A stretch of 64,000 nucleotides of DNA from Cladopsammia gracilis. Lineage: Eukaryota; Cnidaria; Anthozoa; Scleractinia; Dendrophylliidae. A model generated the notes under the pieces. The model did not search any database and was not told the origin of the DNA. It saw nothing but the letters and a program-made list of their open reading frames with translations. Every line of letters begins with the position of its first letter. The first letter of the stretch is position 1. Shown in pieces: positions 1 through 17,700 of this stretch. A program made the translations under genes and the position numbers. The DNA lies in the NCBI GenBank assembly GCA_022457155.1, contig JAJGOT010000452.1, positions 362,501 to 426,500 on the forward strand. Reading direction: 5' to 3'.

Positions 1-1057
1 AATGTTTAATGAGTGTTTGTAAATCTGATACAGATTTCGTCTCGATTTACATGAACGTTTCGTTTGATTTACTCGCCTTAAATGATTTGTATAGCCAAGA
101 TAGCCGATTAAAAAGGAACAAAGGTAAATAAAACAACAAAAAATAATAATTATGAGTATGGTATTTAAATTGGGGAATCATAATTGTTCATCGAAATGTG
201 AAAAGATTCCGATTCAAGATTTTACGCCACAACCGGTGTGCGCCATAAGCGTTACTGAAGTCTTCTTGCATATATATTTACACATGGTTCACATTATGCT
301 GAGCGTATGTTTATAGAGTTGTGTAAGTTTGGAGATTATTCTCGACACTTTGCTGTAAACAATTGTTACATAACTATTCTTTTGAGCTCTCTAAACTTTC
401 CGCGTCCATTCATAACTTTGTTGACGTACAGCTGTTTGCTACATGTAAGTATGAACCTACTTTTTAGATTAAAACACTATTGACGTTGGACCATGAATTT
501 AGGCACTCCGATCCGTAGTATTGATAAATGCTACTTAGAATTACAGCAACTACATTTTAAGTTTGATTTCAAAATAGGTTAGTTTACGAAGCAGTCGTCC
601 GTGCATGGTTGCTGACCTAATATAAGCATAGACATCCGTGGTTGCTGATATAATCTAGTTCTTGATTTCACAAATAGATTGTTTCCTTGTGTTTTGTTTT
701 GGCTTCAGCACAAAGACATCCGTGGTTGCTGACGTAATCTAATCCTGCTTTTACCAGAGCATGGCTTGTATCATTTGAGTGCCTATTAAACTTAACGTGA
801 AACCCTTCTAAGTCTTTTAAAATCACTTAACGTTATGATTTGGTTCCCAGGACGAGTAAAAATTTGGGTGTTGAGTTAATGCCTTATCAGATATTATACT
901 AACGAGTTGCGGAGACATGTCACGTATGGCTTACTAAGTGTGCCTATTTTTGTCGCTTAGTATTGTATAAACTTCCGAAATGTCTCGCAACATGACCTAA
1001 GTCGTTTCAGCGGATTTAACGCATGAATAGGATTGGGCGCACCGCCAAAACATTTAA
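1..1057. other. Intergenic region upstream of the Kunitz gene
   Basis: No coding exon is recognised. The only local structure I see is the short repeat cluster annotated at 597-741. The stretch ends at the TATA box of the Kunitz gene. Confidence 0.5.
597..741 (+). repeat. Three near-copies of a CCGTGGTTGCTGA motif
   Basis: Three copies of roughly TCCGTGGTTGCTGA followed by an AT-rich (T)AATCTA-like tail lie at about 597-623, 632-657 and 715-741. They sit 400-550 bp upstream of the Kunitz start codon. They may be a decayed tandem repeat or repeated regulatory sites; the sequence alone cannot tell. Confidence 0.45.
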
Positions 1058-1064
1058 TATATAA
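1058..1064 (+). promoter_or_regulatory. TATA box of the Kunitz gene
   Basis: TATATAA lies 82 bp upstream of the start codon at 1146, leaving room for a transcription start near 1090 and a short 5' UTR. Confidence 0.55.
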
Positions 1065-1145
1065 ACTCATACGCGATCAAGCTTCATTTCATCACAGCTG
1101 TTTCAACGACGTGAACAGGACTGAGCGCACAGTTTATAAAGAGGA

Positions 1146-6090
<4,945 letters not shown>

Positions 6091-6182
6091 GGCTGAATTC
6101 CACAAAATTGACAAGTTACCAACAAGGTTGCAATCAATGCAAAATACAACTCTTTTAAAATCTTTAGTGTCATAAACTGCTT

Positions 6183-6188
6183 AATAAA
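6183..6188 (+). terminator. Poly(A) signal of the Kunitz gene
   Basis: AATAAA 93 nt after the stop at 6088-6090. An alternative AATAAA at 5177-5182 would serve the intron-retained isoform. Confidence 0.5.
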
Positions 6189-6323
6189 ACTGTGTATCTT
6201 TAGTTGTAGGTTAAACAAAATAAAGTAAAATAAAATGCGCGTATGCGTACATAACTTGATTCAAACACCACTGAAGGATTTTAAGTACTGTAAAATATGA
6301 GCTGTAGAACTGTATGGATCAGA

Positions 6324-6358
6324 TTTGCAATGGCGAGCCACAGGCTCGCCATTGCAAA
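6324..6358. repeat. Perfect 16-bp hairpin
   Basis: TTTGCAATGGCGAGCC, a 3-nt loop ACA, then the exact reverse complement. It lies about 140 bp after the Kunitz poly(A) signal. It could be the core of a small MITE or a structured RNA element. Confidence 0.7.
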
Positions 6359-6399
6359 CATTCATGCAGTCCTGCCGCTAATATGTTTATCTGACTTAT

Positions 6400-7260
6400 A
6401 AAGAACAATAGCGATTAATTTCTTTTTTTACAATAACTGTGCGAATTCTCGCGCGCTGATTGGCTAATTTTTATTATCAATAAGAGTACAGACGGATAAA
6501 ACGATAAAACTGACGCCATCAGCGAAAGTTTTTTCCAAACTTGTCAGCGCTGCGTTTTCGTGGCGAGAATTCTTTCACAAATCCAGAATTATTCAATGAG
6601 AAAATCGTCCAAAATAGATGAGATGAACCTCAAGAAGCTAAAACACAACCTTAAAGCGGAAAGATGAAGATGTTTGTTGAGAATCCAGACCTGAAAAGTG
6701 GCGGTGAGCAGGATTATAGTGCTGTCGCTGAAATAAGCTTTACCGGAGGTGAACTGAATTGTGTTTCAACGGATTATTTGAGAACAATTTTAACCGGAAT
6801 AAAGGTTAGTTTCAAAATTCCAATTTTTCTATGTGTTTTCTGACTTACTCTACTCAAACTTTTAATTTACGAGCCCGTGTTTCTTCAATGTTATGACGAA
6901 TTTTATCATCAATATAAAAGAGGACAGACGCATAAAAAACTGACGTCAATTTGTTTATGTGATTTTTTTGCGTTCACGCAATCCAAATCTTGTGTTGGAT
7001 GTCCTGTGCAGTAGCCGGATTCAATTCAGCTTTCCTGTTTCGACGCCACTTTAGCCATTCCCTCCCCCTCGAACATTCTTTTCTTCTTTTAAAGTGGCAA
7101 ACCGGGCGGCAACTGGTATCTACTTTGGCGTCTCCCCGAACGTTTTCACGTACCTTTTGCTTACCGCTTCTTTTAAGCGAATGCATTTTTATGGTTGATT
7201 CCTTCTACTTGTATTAATTATGAATGAATGTAAGACATAAAAAAAAAAAAAATCGCCACT
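6400..7260. other. Probable dispersed repeat, no confident gene
   Basis: The GCGAATTCTCGCGCGCTGATTGG-like stretch and its surroundings resemble a repeat commonly met in anthozoan DNA (recollection, not checked). A 59-codon ORF at 6664-6843 begins with ATG and overlaps a GTTAGT donor-like site after about 46 codons. I do not recognise the product. Confidence 0.3.
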
Positions 7261-8338
7261 GACTGTCAAGTATACATTAAATAATATACATGTAACTCGA
7301 TAATAAAACACTGTCTATACAATAATACAGTAGTATCCGAACCTCGAACCTCCAGAGGGCTACAACTCAAAGGGAATTTGTTCGAATTTCCTCAAATTTG
7401 GACAGAAGCGAGGCTAACATATAATCAACAAAAAAATATCGGCGATATTTTTTAATTCCGAAACCTTTTTCGTCAAGAGCCATTTCCGTGCGATCATTCC
7501 AATTTTTTTCTCCCTTTTCGAAAATATTCTGTAACTTTTCACTGCAATTGAATATGGTAAATCGCCGACACTTTTTTTAGCGCTTCGTGTCCGGAAACCC
7601 GAGATCAAATCAAATTAGCAAAATACAATAATCGCTTTGAGTTATAGCGTTTTAAAGCTGATTCGGACGTTCGAATTTAGACGTCGTAAAAAATTCGATA
7701 ATTCATTTTATTACCAAATGGTTTCCATATTTAGATAACCAGCTCTATAAGCTTTAATTTGATATCTGGGTTTAGGTACATTAAGTGTAATCTTAAGACG
7801 CTAAAACTGTTATACTTAGACACACCCGAAGGTACACTGTAACCTTAATACGTTGTCAGATTGTAACTCAAATGTGTTCAATAAAAAGCCAGAACAAAAA
7901 TACAACGATGGTAAAGTCAATAATAACGTAAGGAAATTTAGGATTATTGTCTTTTACATTACATAGTCCCTTTTAGAAACTAAAAACCAGTTTTGCATTA
8001 CTATGAAAGCTCCACCCCCCCTCCCCCACCACCGAAAGTATTTACCTTAGAAATAGGTAACTTTATGAAATTGACTAATTTTTGCAGGAATCGCTTAATC
8101 ATTTGTTCTCCCTTCCCAGAATCACTTGATATACAGTGTATCCTCTTGGAGTTTTAAGAGCCGATGCGATTGATAAAGCAAACAATTTGATTGGTCCTCA
8201 GTACTATAAAACCATTACAACGGGACTATAAAAATTGATATGGTTTTCCTTCCCTTTGGTTACTATTCTCTTATCGGACGGTGCGATAATGCACTGCTTT
8301 CAACACCTTCAGTTGTATTTACTGCAAAGCTAGGTCAT
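7261..8338. other. Non-coding region downstream of the sulfotransferase gene
   Basis: AT-rich sequence with no recognised gene or clear repeat. I saw no convincing minus-strand AATAAA for the neighbouring gene here. Confidence 0.4.
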
Positions 8339-8722
8339 CTACACAGCTAACGCCTCTTGTAATCTTGTCTGGTTTAACGCGTTATAAAATTTTTTTCTTT
8401 GATAGTTATTATGTTCACCAAGTTTTATGTAAAATTTCTTCTTCAGATACGCTATGTAACTTTCCTCTTTCATCGTCATTTTCTCACACATATATTTGGT
8501 AAAGTTTGGAGCGTGTGCATACAGTTTAATCTCCATTTCTCCAGTATCGAGGTTTGTTTGCAGCGAATGAATACACTCCTTTTCAAGGTCCTTAACCTTT
8601 TCACGTAATTCCTGGACTTCTTGAAAGAAACTGTGATCCTGTTTAGCAATTTTATTCCAAAAGGTTTTGTTAAAGAAATCATATAAGGCAGCATCTGCAT
8701 TGTTCCAGTTATTAATCTGCAT
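8339..8722 (-). CDS. Sulfotransferase exon 6: C-terminus
   Basis: Acceptor CTTTTTTTAG, phase 0, 127 residues and TAA. It has NNADAALYDFFNKTFWNKI, matching the family's LYxxFNxxFW motif, then a charged helix. Confidence 0.9.
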   Translation of the reverse strand: MQINNWNNADAALYDFFNKTFWNKIAKQDHSFFQEVQELREKVKDLEKECIHSLQTNLDTGEMEIKLYAHAPNFTKYMCEKMTMKEESYIAYLKKKFYIKLGEHNNYQRKKFYNALNQTRLQEALAV

Positions 8723-11700
8723 CTAAAAAAAGAAAGTAAAAGTGTTAATTACTGTAGAACATTTTTTTTATGATTTGTGCAATTTACGATCCAAAAAATT
8801 GATGAATCCCATTCGGAAATTTTTTTTCAATTGTAGGACTTATAGGAATGACGATACGGATGGCGCATTTTCCTTTTTTTCAATTCCATTTTATTCAGTT
8901 GGATTTAAAAAAACACTTGGGTTGAACATCAGTAGTTGTAAATCGACCTAAGGCACGTTCTTTACGGTTATTATGCAATAGTTGTTATTAATTTTAGCAT
9001 TTGAAACGTCTTTTCCTGAGCAACGGATATATTTGCGCACATGAAATCATCATGATCTTCCATTGATTTGGTTCGGCTACACTAGTACAAATACGACATA
9101 TATTACGCATCCAGACGCGCACCCAGACGCCTTTCTGGCTCGGTGAATTTGAATACCGTAGTTTAACTCTTTATCCATTCAGGAGAATGATCCAGGAGAA
9201 CTGCGTTCATCTTGTTAAGTCGCATTTTTATTTCCTCGTTACTTTCTTTGTCATTTGTCCAGAATACCAACTATGCTGTACTCGAATACGGTCGCATGCA
9301 TTAAATTATCACGCAACATTTTGTTTGGAACTACGGTTATGATTCACCACTTGGGAAGATTTCGTTTCTTGCTTTTTACAATCCTTCAGGCTAATAGAGA
9401 ACCATTTTTTGGTTTACTCACAATGCTAAAGTGTCTGAAATAAAATAATGATAATAGGCCATACGCTACTGTGATTGTATGTTTTAACTCTCAAGCTTTC
9501 GTCGGACACCGACATCGTCAGGAGAAAACTGAAAGAATTTACATAAATGCGAAGCAATATAAAGACTAGCGTGGATACGATGTAACACCTAAACAAGAAC
9601 AAAAACACTTAAACAAAGAATTCAGACTGACAAAAGATTCAAAACAAAATATTCAAAATAAAAGGTCCCTCAGTTCTGTGCATTCGTCACGAGAGTTTAT
9701 TTTGGGTTTTTTGTTTCGAATATGTGCAGCCTCTAAGAGTCTTAGATTTACGGGGTCGTTGTTTCGGCCGATGATCTTGACAGAAAAACATGTGCGGCCA
9801 CGTTGGCAGCAGGTGCCTGTAGAAGGATGATGAATCAGAGTTAAGATGTTCTCTGACTCTGTCATGCAGCGGTCTAATGCTGCTGCCAATGTAAGTCAGT
9901 TTACATTCTTCGCACTCGGGTTGGTAGACTGTGTTTTTGGTGAGGCACAAATTGTTTTCTCCGCGGATGAGACAACCGTTTCTAGTGCATTGTTGTTTGG
10001 CTGGTTTGGATTTCAATACTTGTCTTAGCGTAGTTGACTTGTGTGCTAGCCGGACGGGGAGGTTTTCTTTCTTGAAAATCCGGCGTATTCTATGGTTAAG
10101 GTCGTCATTGATAAATGGTATTCTGAAGTAAAGGTACTCGTCATTGGCATTAACAATTTGTGCCTCACCAAAAACACAGTCTACCAACTCGAGTGCGAAG
10201 AATGTAAACTGACTTACATTGGCAGCAGCATTAGACCGCTGCATGACAGAGTCAGAGAACATCTTAACTCTGATTCATCATCCTTCTACAGGCACCTGCA
10301 GGACTGCCAACGTGGCCGCACATGTTTTTCTGTCAAGATCATCGGCCGAAACAACGACCCCGTAAATCTAAGACTCTTAGAGGCTGCACATATTCGAAAC
10401 AAAAAACCCAAAATAAACTCTCGTGACGAATGCACAGAACTGAGGGACCTTTTATTTTGAATATTTTGTTTTGAATCTTTTGTCAGTCTGAATTCTTTGT
10501 TTAAGTGTTTTTGTTCTTGTTTAGGTGTTACATCGTATCCACGCTAGTCTTTATATTGCTTCGCATTTATGTAAATTCTTTCAGTTTTCTCCTGACGATG
10601 TCGGTGTCCGACGAAAGCTTGAGAGTTAAAACATACAATCACAGTAGCGTATGGCCTATTATCATTATTTTATTTCATTGCAACACGATGCTACTGAAAG
10701 ACAACTTCATTACCTTGCTAAAGTGTCTCCTTTCAAATGAAAGACACTGCATGTATTTTAGCAAAACTCAGGAGCATCCAATGAATGGTTTCGGAAGGCC
10801 CTGGTTATCTCAAAAAGGTTAACAAGGGGTTAGGTTATAATAACAAAGAAAACGGCTATTAAATTCGGGAAAAGATTAATTTCCCTAAAATTTGATGTCG
10901 CTAAAATATGCAGCTAAAAGAACTGAAAATTCCAAACGGTATCAGATTTCGCAACGTTTCCTTTAATGGCACTGAAGTGACATGGGAAAACAGCACTGAC
11001 GCCATTTTGAAAAGGCGTTCCTCGTTGGGTGCCCCAACGTTTGTGCGCTGGTTTATGCAATAGATTGCGGAGACGAAACTTAGGACACATTTCCTGTGCT
11101 AAAATTGATGTCTCTTGGAAAAGGGTTAACGTATATGATTCAACTTTAAGCCGCATGCTTTGATGAGAATAGAAAAACACCCCAGTTCACTAAAAAACCT
11201 TTCCTTACCTGTTGTTCTTTGGTTATCATGGATTGCTTGTATTCCGGTGATCTTTGATTCAGTTTAAAATACACCACATCATCCAAATCCCAGCAGAGTT
11301 CCCGCTTCAGTAAAACAAGGGACTCATCAAAATATTCCATGATTAGAACCAAGTCAATTTTCTCTGCCAGATCATCTATGTGCCTGTTAATCATCACCGG
11401 GTCATTGTAATATTTATGCTGGAGCCCAAGGTCAAATATTTGTCCTGTTGAGAGAAAGTGGCAAGATGTTTACACCTCTTTTCATATAGCCTGGAACAAA
11501 TTTCATGCCACAGTTCGCCAATGTGCACGTGTAAGGCTCGATTTTTTTCGGTTCACAAATAGGGCAACGTTTAACTTACTGAAGGTGAACCTATTCACTT
11601 GTACACAGAAGCAGATAAACTTGTTACTTGTTGTTGTTATACATTATCCCTCGGGCGTACAGGGGGGGGGGGGGGGGGGGCGGTTGCTGATCTGTTCTAT

Positions 11701-14700
11701 GGCTGAACTGTTCTATGGCTGAACTGCAACTTCAATCTGTTGCCATACGATTATCTATTCTTCTCTATCTCTATAATATAGAGACGAATATTGTGATGAA
11801 GCGTTTCTGGCTTTTTAAATTTGAATAGCCCAATTTCGATATATTAAAATTCAACTTGAAACAAAAGACATCACTGCGAGGCTTAGGGGAATGATAGTAA
11901 GGATTTATATGGTTTATTCCCCTAAGCCTCGTAGTGTTGTCTTTTGTTTCAAGTTGAATTTTAATACATCGAAATTGGGCTATTGTTAACAACATTTGAA
12001 CAGTAGAATATAGTTATATACCAGTGCAAATATTTTGCCCTGGTGAAAATATTTTGCTCCAGTTCAATATTTTGCACCGGATCAAGAACCAGTGCAGACA
12101 AAATTGCACCAAAATCATAATTTCACTACAACATAGATAATCGTATTGCAACAGATTGAAGATGTACCTCAACCAGCATGGTCTTAAGGTGGTCAGACAT
12201 GAGGGGTCATGTAGCAGGGACATGTCGCAGTGACATGTAGCAGCGACAAAAATTTGTGTAGTACACACTGAGGGACATATTAGTGTAGCAGGGAGTGTAG
12301 CGGAGACATATAGCAGGGAAAAAGTCATAGCGCTTGCACACCACATGAAAATGTCGCGGGGACATGTCTCAGGGACATGTTGCAGCGACACGTCCCCTCG
12401 TGTGAACTGATGCTATCATAATTGTTTTTGGGGACATTTTTTGGGGACATTTTGTCCCCTAGACGTGTCCCATGAAGTTCAACAAGTTGAACACCGTGAG
12501 ACATGTCGCGGGAACAAAATGTCCCCAACATTGGTGTTGCACAATTATGATAGTATAAGTTCACACGAGGGGACGTGTCGCTGCAACATGTCCCTGAGAC
12601 ATGTCCCCGCGACATTTTATGTGGTGTGCAAGCGCTATGATTTTTTTCCCTGCTACATGTCCCTCAGTGTATACTACACAAACTTTTGTCGCTGCTACAT
12701 GTCGCTGCGACATGTCCCTGTTACATGACCCCTCGTGTCTGACCACCTTTTAGATCAGTGGAGGTAAAGTGGCACCGGTTGCACAAATTCTCCAGTACGC
12801 TCGTGGTGATCATTCTTGCATCCCACGAGAAACCCAAGAGCACGTTAACGAGGAAATGAGTTCCAGTGCAAGCAACTCGGATTTGCAATGAAGTGATTCA
12901 GAAGTGGAATCGGATGGCTTTGTTGAACACTGCTTCGAGGTCATGTTTGTTCCAGATATGGATGTGCAACAAGTAAACATGTAGTATTGCTGTACATCCA
13001 CGTCTGGAACAAACATTACCTCGTAGCAATAAAAGGTGTGTGAAGGGGGGGGGGGGGTCATACAAAATTTCTGACTGATCAGAGGGGGGGGGGAGCAATA
13101 ACTAAATTCAGTTCTTTAGAAGGGGGGTATTACCCAATATGTTCCTACTTGAAGCCCATTTTCAGACCCCCCCTCCTGATAATTATTGCACAGTCCCTAA
13201 AGTTTGGCGACAACCTGTTGCTATGGTAACGAGATATGACGTCATAAGTAACGTGGTCAAGCCATTTTTTAATAAAAATGCGTGTTTTTCACCTTTTTTC
13301 AGTGAAAAGCATAAAATGCTACCAAAAGCATCAAAATGTTTAATTGTATGTTATTTTGCAACTCTAGCAAACAATATTTACAATTTCCACATTTTCCCGA
13401 TAAATTTGAATTTTTAGTAAAATCCAAGATGGCGGCCGTCTTGGCGGCCATTTTGGATGACGTCACGGACCCTCAGCAGCGTCGCAACTCATAATATTTA
13501 CCTTATCTTGTAGAGCACATCGCGGGCTATCTATTAGATGTAAAATATTTCGAAAATATTGCAATATTGCAAAAATCCCAAAGGTTGGGGGTGGGGGGGG
13601 GGGGGGGTGCAACAACCCCCCTTGTACCACGGTGGGGGTAATAAACACACGTCGTTGAACTGTAATAACCGATTGTCGTGAGTTCCTGACAGATGGGAAA
13701 GGGATAATATGGAGGAAAATATCTTATATAAGGAATTAACTCAGGCAGAGACAGAAGGATTTAGACAAAGATAGATTTAGATAAAGATGATTGAAGGATT
13801 TGACCAATCCACATTCAGACAGAAAGTCCCATGCGCTCTGGCTAACCACCCTTTTTAGAACTGTAATAACCGATTGTCGTGAGTTCCTGACAGATGGGAA
13901 AGGGATAATATGGAGGAAAATATCTTATATAAGGAATTAACTCGGGCAGAGACAGAAGGATTTGATCAATCCACATTCAGACAGAAAGTCCCATGCGCTC
14001 TGGCTAACCACCCTTTTTTCCCTAAAGTTTTCAATAAAACATTTTGGTAAGTTATATTAATTACCATTCTTGGCCATGTTGAGGTTGATGTCAAATCCTG
14101 TGTTATGATCATTTTGCAGATATTGCAATAGATACTGCCTCGGCTTGGTCAGAAACTCGTCAAACGGGTTGCTGCTATTTTGCATCCCCAACAATGTGTC
14201 AATTTGATATCCGTTAAAGACAGACTCGAAATGATCCGATGGTTTTCGAATCATAGCAATGTAGTAAGAGTCCTGCAGGGAATAATGGGAAAAAAGTCAA
14301 CTAATATATTGGTAGTTTCTTGGTGTTGCGGATGGTGGTGTGATCACCAATTGACGTAAAACAAAAGATTCCGCAACATCAAGAAACACCCAATATATTT
14401 AACAAATAGATTCCATTTTGCCGTGTGTCTGTTCAGTTATAGATCACAGATGACGTCAAAATGCGGTAAGAACAAAAAAAGTGGCACACAAGCCGCAGGC
14501 GAGTGTGTCACTGATGTTCTTACCAAATTTTGACGTCTTCTGTAATCTATAACTGAACAGACACACGGCAAAATGGAATCTATTTGTTTTATACAATGAA
14601 CAGAAAAGTAAAAAGAGTAAAATTACGAACTTGTTAACTTGCTCAATCCAGAATAATCTCGCAAACATTTTCAAAACTGTGTGCCATGTTGAATAAAAAA

Positions 14701-17700
14701 CGAAAGCAAACAATTTTCTATGACTTCAGCCGTGCGTCTGTACTCTGATAGATCATAGGTAACGACCAATCACAGAGCGCGTAGTATTCAGTTCATTGTA
14801 TAAATATCTATATTAAATGGTCTAGCTTATACATGTAGTTTTTGCTGAAATCGAGCTCACCTATTTTTTCTTATTATATTTGACTTAAGATTTGTCAAGA
14901 TCATGCATGACCGTAGTCTCGGTCAAGTCTTATAAATGGCACCCTGGTTATTCTATATAGCTGTTATCCGATAATTTCATTACAAGGACATTAGTTGCAA
15001 TTTCATTCGAGTCAAATTTATTTCAAATTTTTTAGATACTTCACAATTTCAACGCAACCGATATCTGTTCCGAGACGTTCAAATTTTCCCCTCCGTCAAC
15101 ACTCGCAATATTTTAAAGGATCGATTCAGACGAGCACACGGGAAAATAGGGATTGATAGGGAGCACACGGAAAAATAGGGATTGATAGGGTGCACACGGG
15201 AAAATAGGGATTGACAGGGAGCACACGGGAAAATAGGGATTGATAGGGTGCACACGGGAAAATGGGGATTGATAGGGTGCACACGGGAAAATAGGGATTG
15301 ATAGGGAGCACACGGGAAAATAGGGATTGATAGGGAGCACACGGGAAAATAGGGATTGATAGGGTGCACACGGAAAAATAAAGGTTGATAGGGAGCACAC
15401 GGGAAAATAGGGATTGTGAACAGTCTTTGCTCGATAGAGCTTGTCCACTTACCAGACAGAGAATTGTAATGTAATGTAAAACCTTTAGGGGCGGACCATT
15501 AGAAATCTTGGGAGGGGGGGTGACAATTACCAAAAAAAAAATCCTGCAAAGGAAAATTCTCTCAAAAAAAATTCCTGCAAGCAGTTGACCATAAAAAAAT
15601 AAAATCCTGCAAGCTAACTGGCTATATATACATATTTATTTATTTATTTTAAACTGGAACATATGAGAGTATGACATGCTTTCTGTTAGTAAAATTCATC
15701 AAAAAGCAACTTCAGGTTGAGTCAAATGCTATCAAAAATTACCTGCCTCAAAGGTCTATCTGCAGGGGCGGATCCATGATTTTTCTTTGGAGGGGGTGCA
15801 TTTCTTAGGAGGGGGTGCACCTCTAAGGAATGACGTAACTGAAGGGTGACGTAAACAAATTTTAAAAGCGAACAACGCATAGGTCATCTCAGTGGGGGGG
15901 GGGGGGGGGGTGCGTACCCCCTGCACCCCTCCCCTAGATCCGCCCCTGATCTGGTACATGTACCAATATCTTAATATAACCAAAACCTTGTTTATGTAAA
16001 CATCATAAAATATGTAACCTGCTCTACTACACGCAAGTATTTTTTTAAAAACATTAGTTTACAGATTGTCCAACCGTCCCGATTTCATCGAGATTACCCC
16101 GATTTTGCTTGAAAATCCCGAATCCCGACCAATGTGATCGGCATAGGAAAAATCCAGATTTTGACATCCGGTTCTGTCATTTTCGTCAAATTCTCATAAT
16201 ACTTACTATACAAAAAGACGAAATTGCGTATACTTAACTCTGATATCCAGATAAACTAAAGAAACAGCAAGAAATATAAAATGAAATCGAGTACTTGTAT
16301 GTGGAGCCACACAAAGAGACGCAAAGCGACGCGAAGCCACATCAATTTGCCAAACATTTTTGACAGAAATTGTTGTCTAAGAACACTAGAAATGGAGTTT
16401 CAGAGCATCAAGTTTTCAAAATTTTCTGGTGGGGCATGCCCCCAGACCCCCCTAGCGGTTCGCGCCTTCGGCGCTCGACCACTCCATCTCAATTCTTATT
16501 TCTCTCCATTTTTTATGCAAAGGTTCGACAGTCTGACTTAAACCGACTGTCCAGCGTTTAATACCAAAAATGGATTGGGCCAAGTATAAAAAAATTGGAG
16601 CTTGCACGCATTTATAAAGAAGATCTCAGAAAAAAAAAAAACCTGCAGGCTTGCACCTCCCAGAAAAAAAAATCCTGCAGGAAACTCAGGCCGAAAAAAA
16701 AATTCATACACTGACAAATTTTTGACCCCCCTCCCAGGATTTCTAATGGTCCACCCCTTATTTAGACACGATTAGTAATTACAGGGGCACCCAACGAATC
16801 TGTTCCTCACTTTATCTGTTCCCAGCGGAATTCTTGCTGGCTGGCAAAATATTCTGTACATATTTTTTTAATTTCCATTTTTGCGCTGGTTGACTTGAGA
16901 AAGGAGTCGCAAGAACAAACTGTGCTGGCTAACATCAGCAGATCGAAAAGAGACTGGATCGAAGAAAATCGGAGGACACTGTGGGGCTTATTAAAAGGGT
17001 TCAGCTAAGCTTCGTAGTAACAAATTTAAGCAGTACTTAGAGATACCCGAACAGGTTAAGTTCGAGACAGCAGTAGTACAAAACAATAAACAAAAAGCTT
17101 CAAATAGTTTTCCCATTAATGTTTCATGAGTTCCCAAGCCCCTTTTAGTAACTTATTATTGTTTCTTTTTTTTCATTTATTCACTTTTTTGAATTGCGCG
17201 CTGGCTGGGAAACAGACATTTTTTTATCCAGCTGGCTTGGAATTTCCCTATGTGTTATGCTGGGAAAAAGGAACAGATATATTTTTCCCAGCAACGTAGA
17301 CGAATACCTGGAAACGCTTTTATATCATTTATTTTAATTTATTTGAGTAAAATAATGCATTTTACCAAAGACTGTTCGTTGGGTGTCCCTGTAATTAAAG
17401 ATGTACAGCTTGTGGGGTCGTGTATAACTGAACTATGAAAGTATAACAAAAAGATAAACTATGTAAATATATGTTACAATTTATACCTAACTATAGAATA
17501 ATAAAAATGTTTGTTTAAAAGTTAAAATTAAAAGTTAAAATTAAATACAATGTTGACTGATATTCATGTAGCATTAGTAATTTTTATATTAGCAAAGTAT
17601 TGTTAGAAATATACAAAGTCATCGTTGTGCTTAGGCTTGCACTGGTTTGAGCCTATAGTGTTGAATTTGAAGCTAAGGAATTCAGTCGAAAAATTTCCCG

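Larger units (their letters stand above)
9436..10677. mobile_element. Inverted pair of truncated Penelope-like elements
   Basis: Arms 9436-9965 (minus) and about 10155-10677 (plus) are near-perfect reverse complements around a spacer of about 190 bp. Both encode the C-terminus of a PLE protein with the GIY-YIG endonuclease motif (TYIGSSIRPLHDRVREHLNS) followed by CFSVKIIGR and NKKPKINSRDEC. The minus copy extends further 5', through the spacer. It has lost 5 bp near 9812, which breaks the frame. Neither copy has the reverse transcriptase, so both are 5'-truncated. It sits in the last intron of the sulfotransferase gene. Confidence 0.88.

Noticed and set aside
12325..12746. Several 60-125 codon ORFs on both strands
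   Set aside because: They lie wholly in the palindromic CATGT-repeat element and mirror each other.
15079..15533. Cys/Pro/Phe-rich minus-strand ORFs
   Set aside because: Products of the 29-bp minisatellite; no start context, splice sites or unique sequence.
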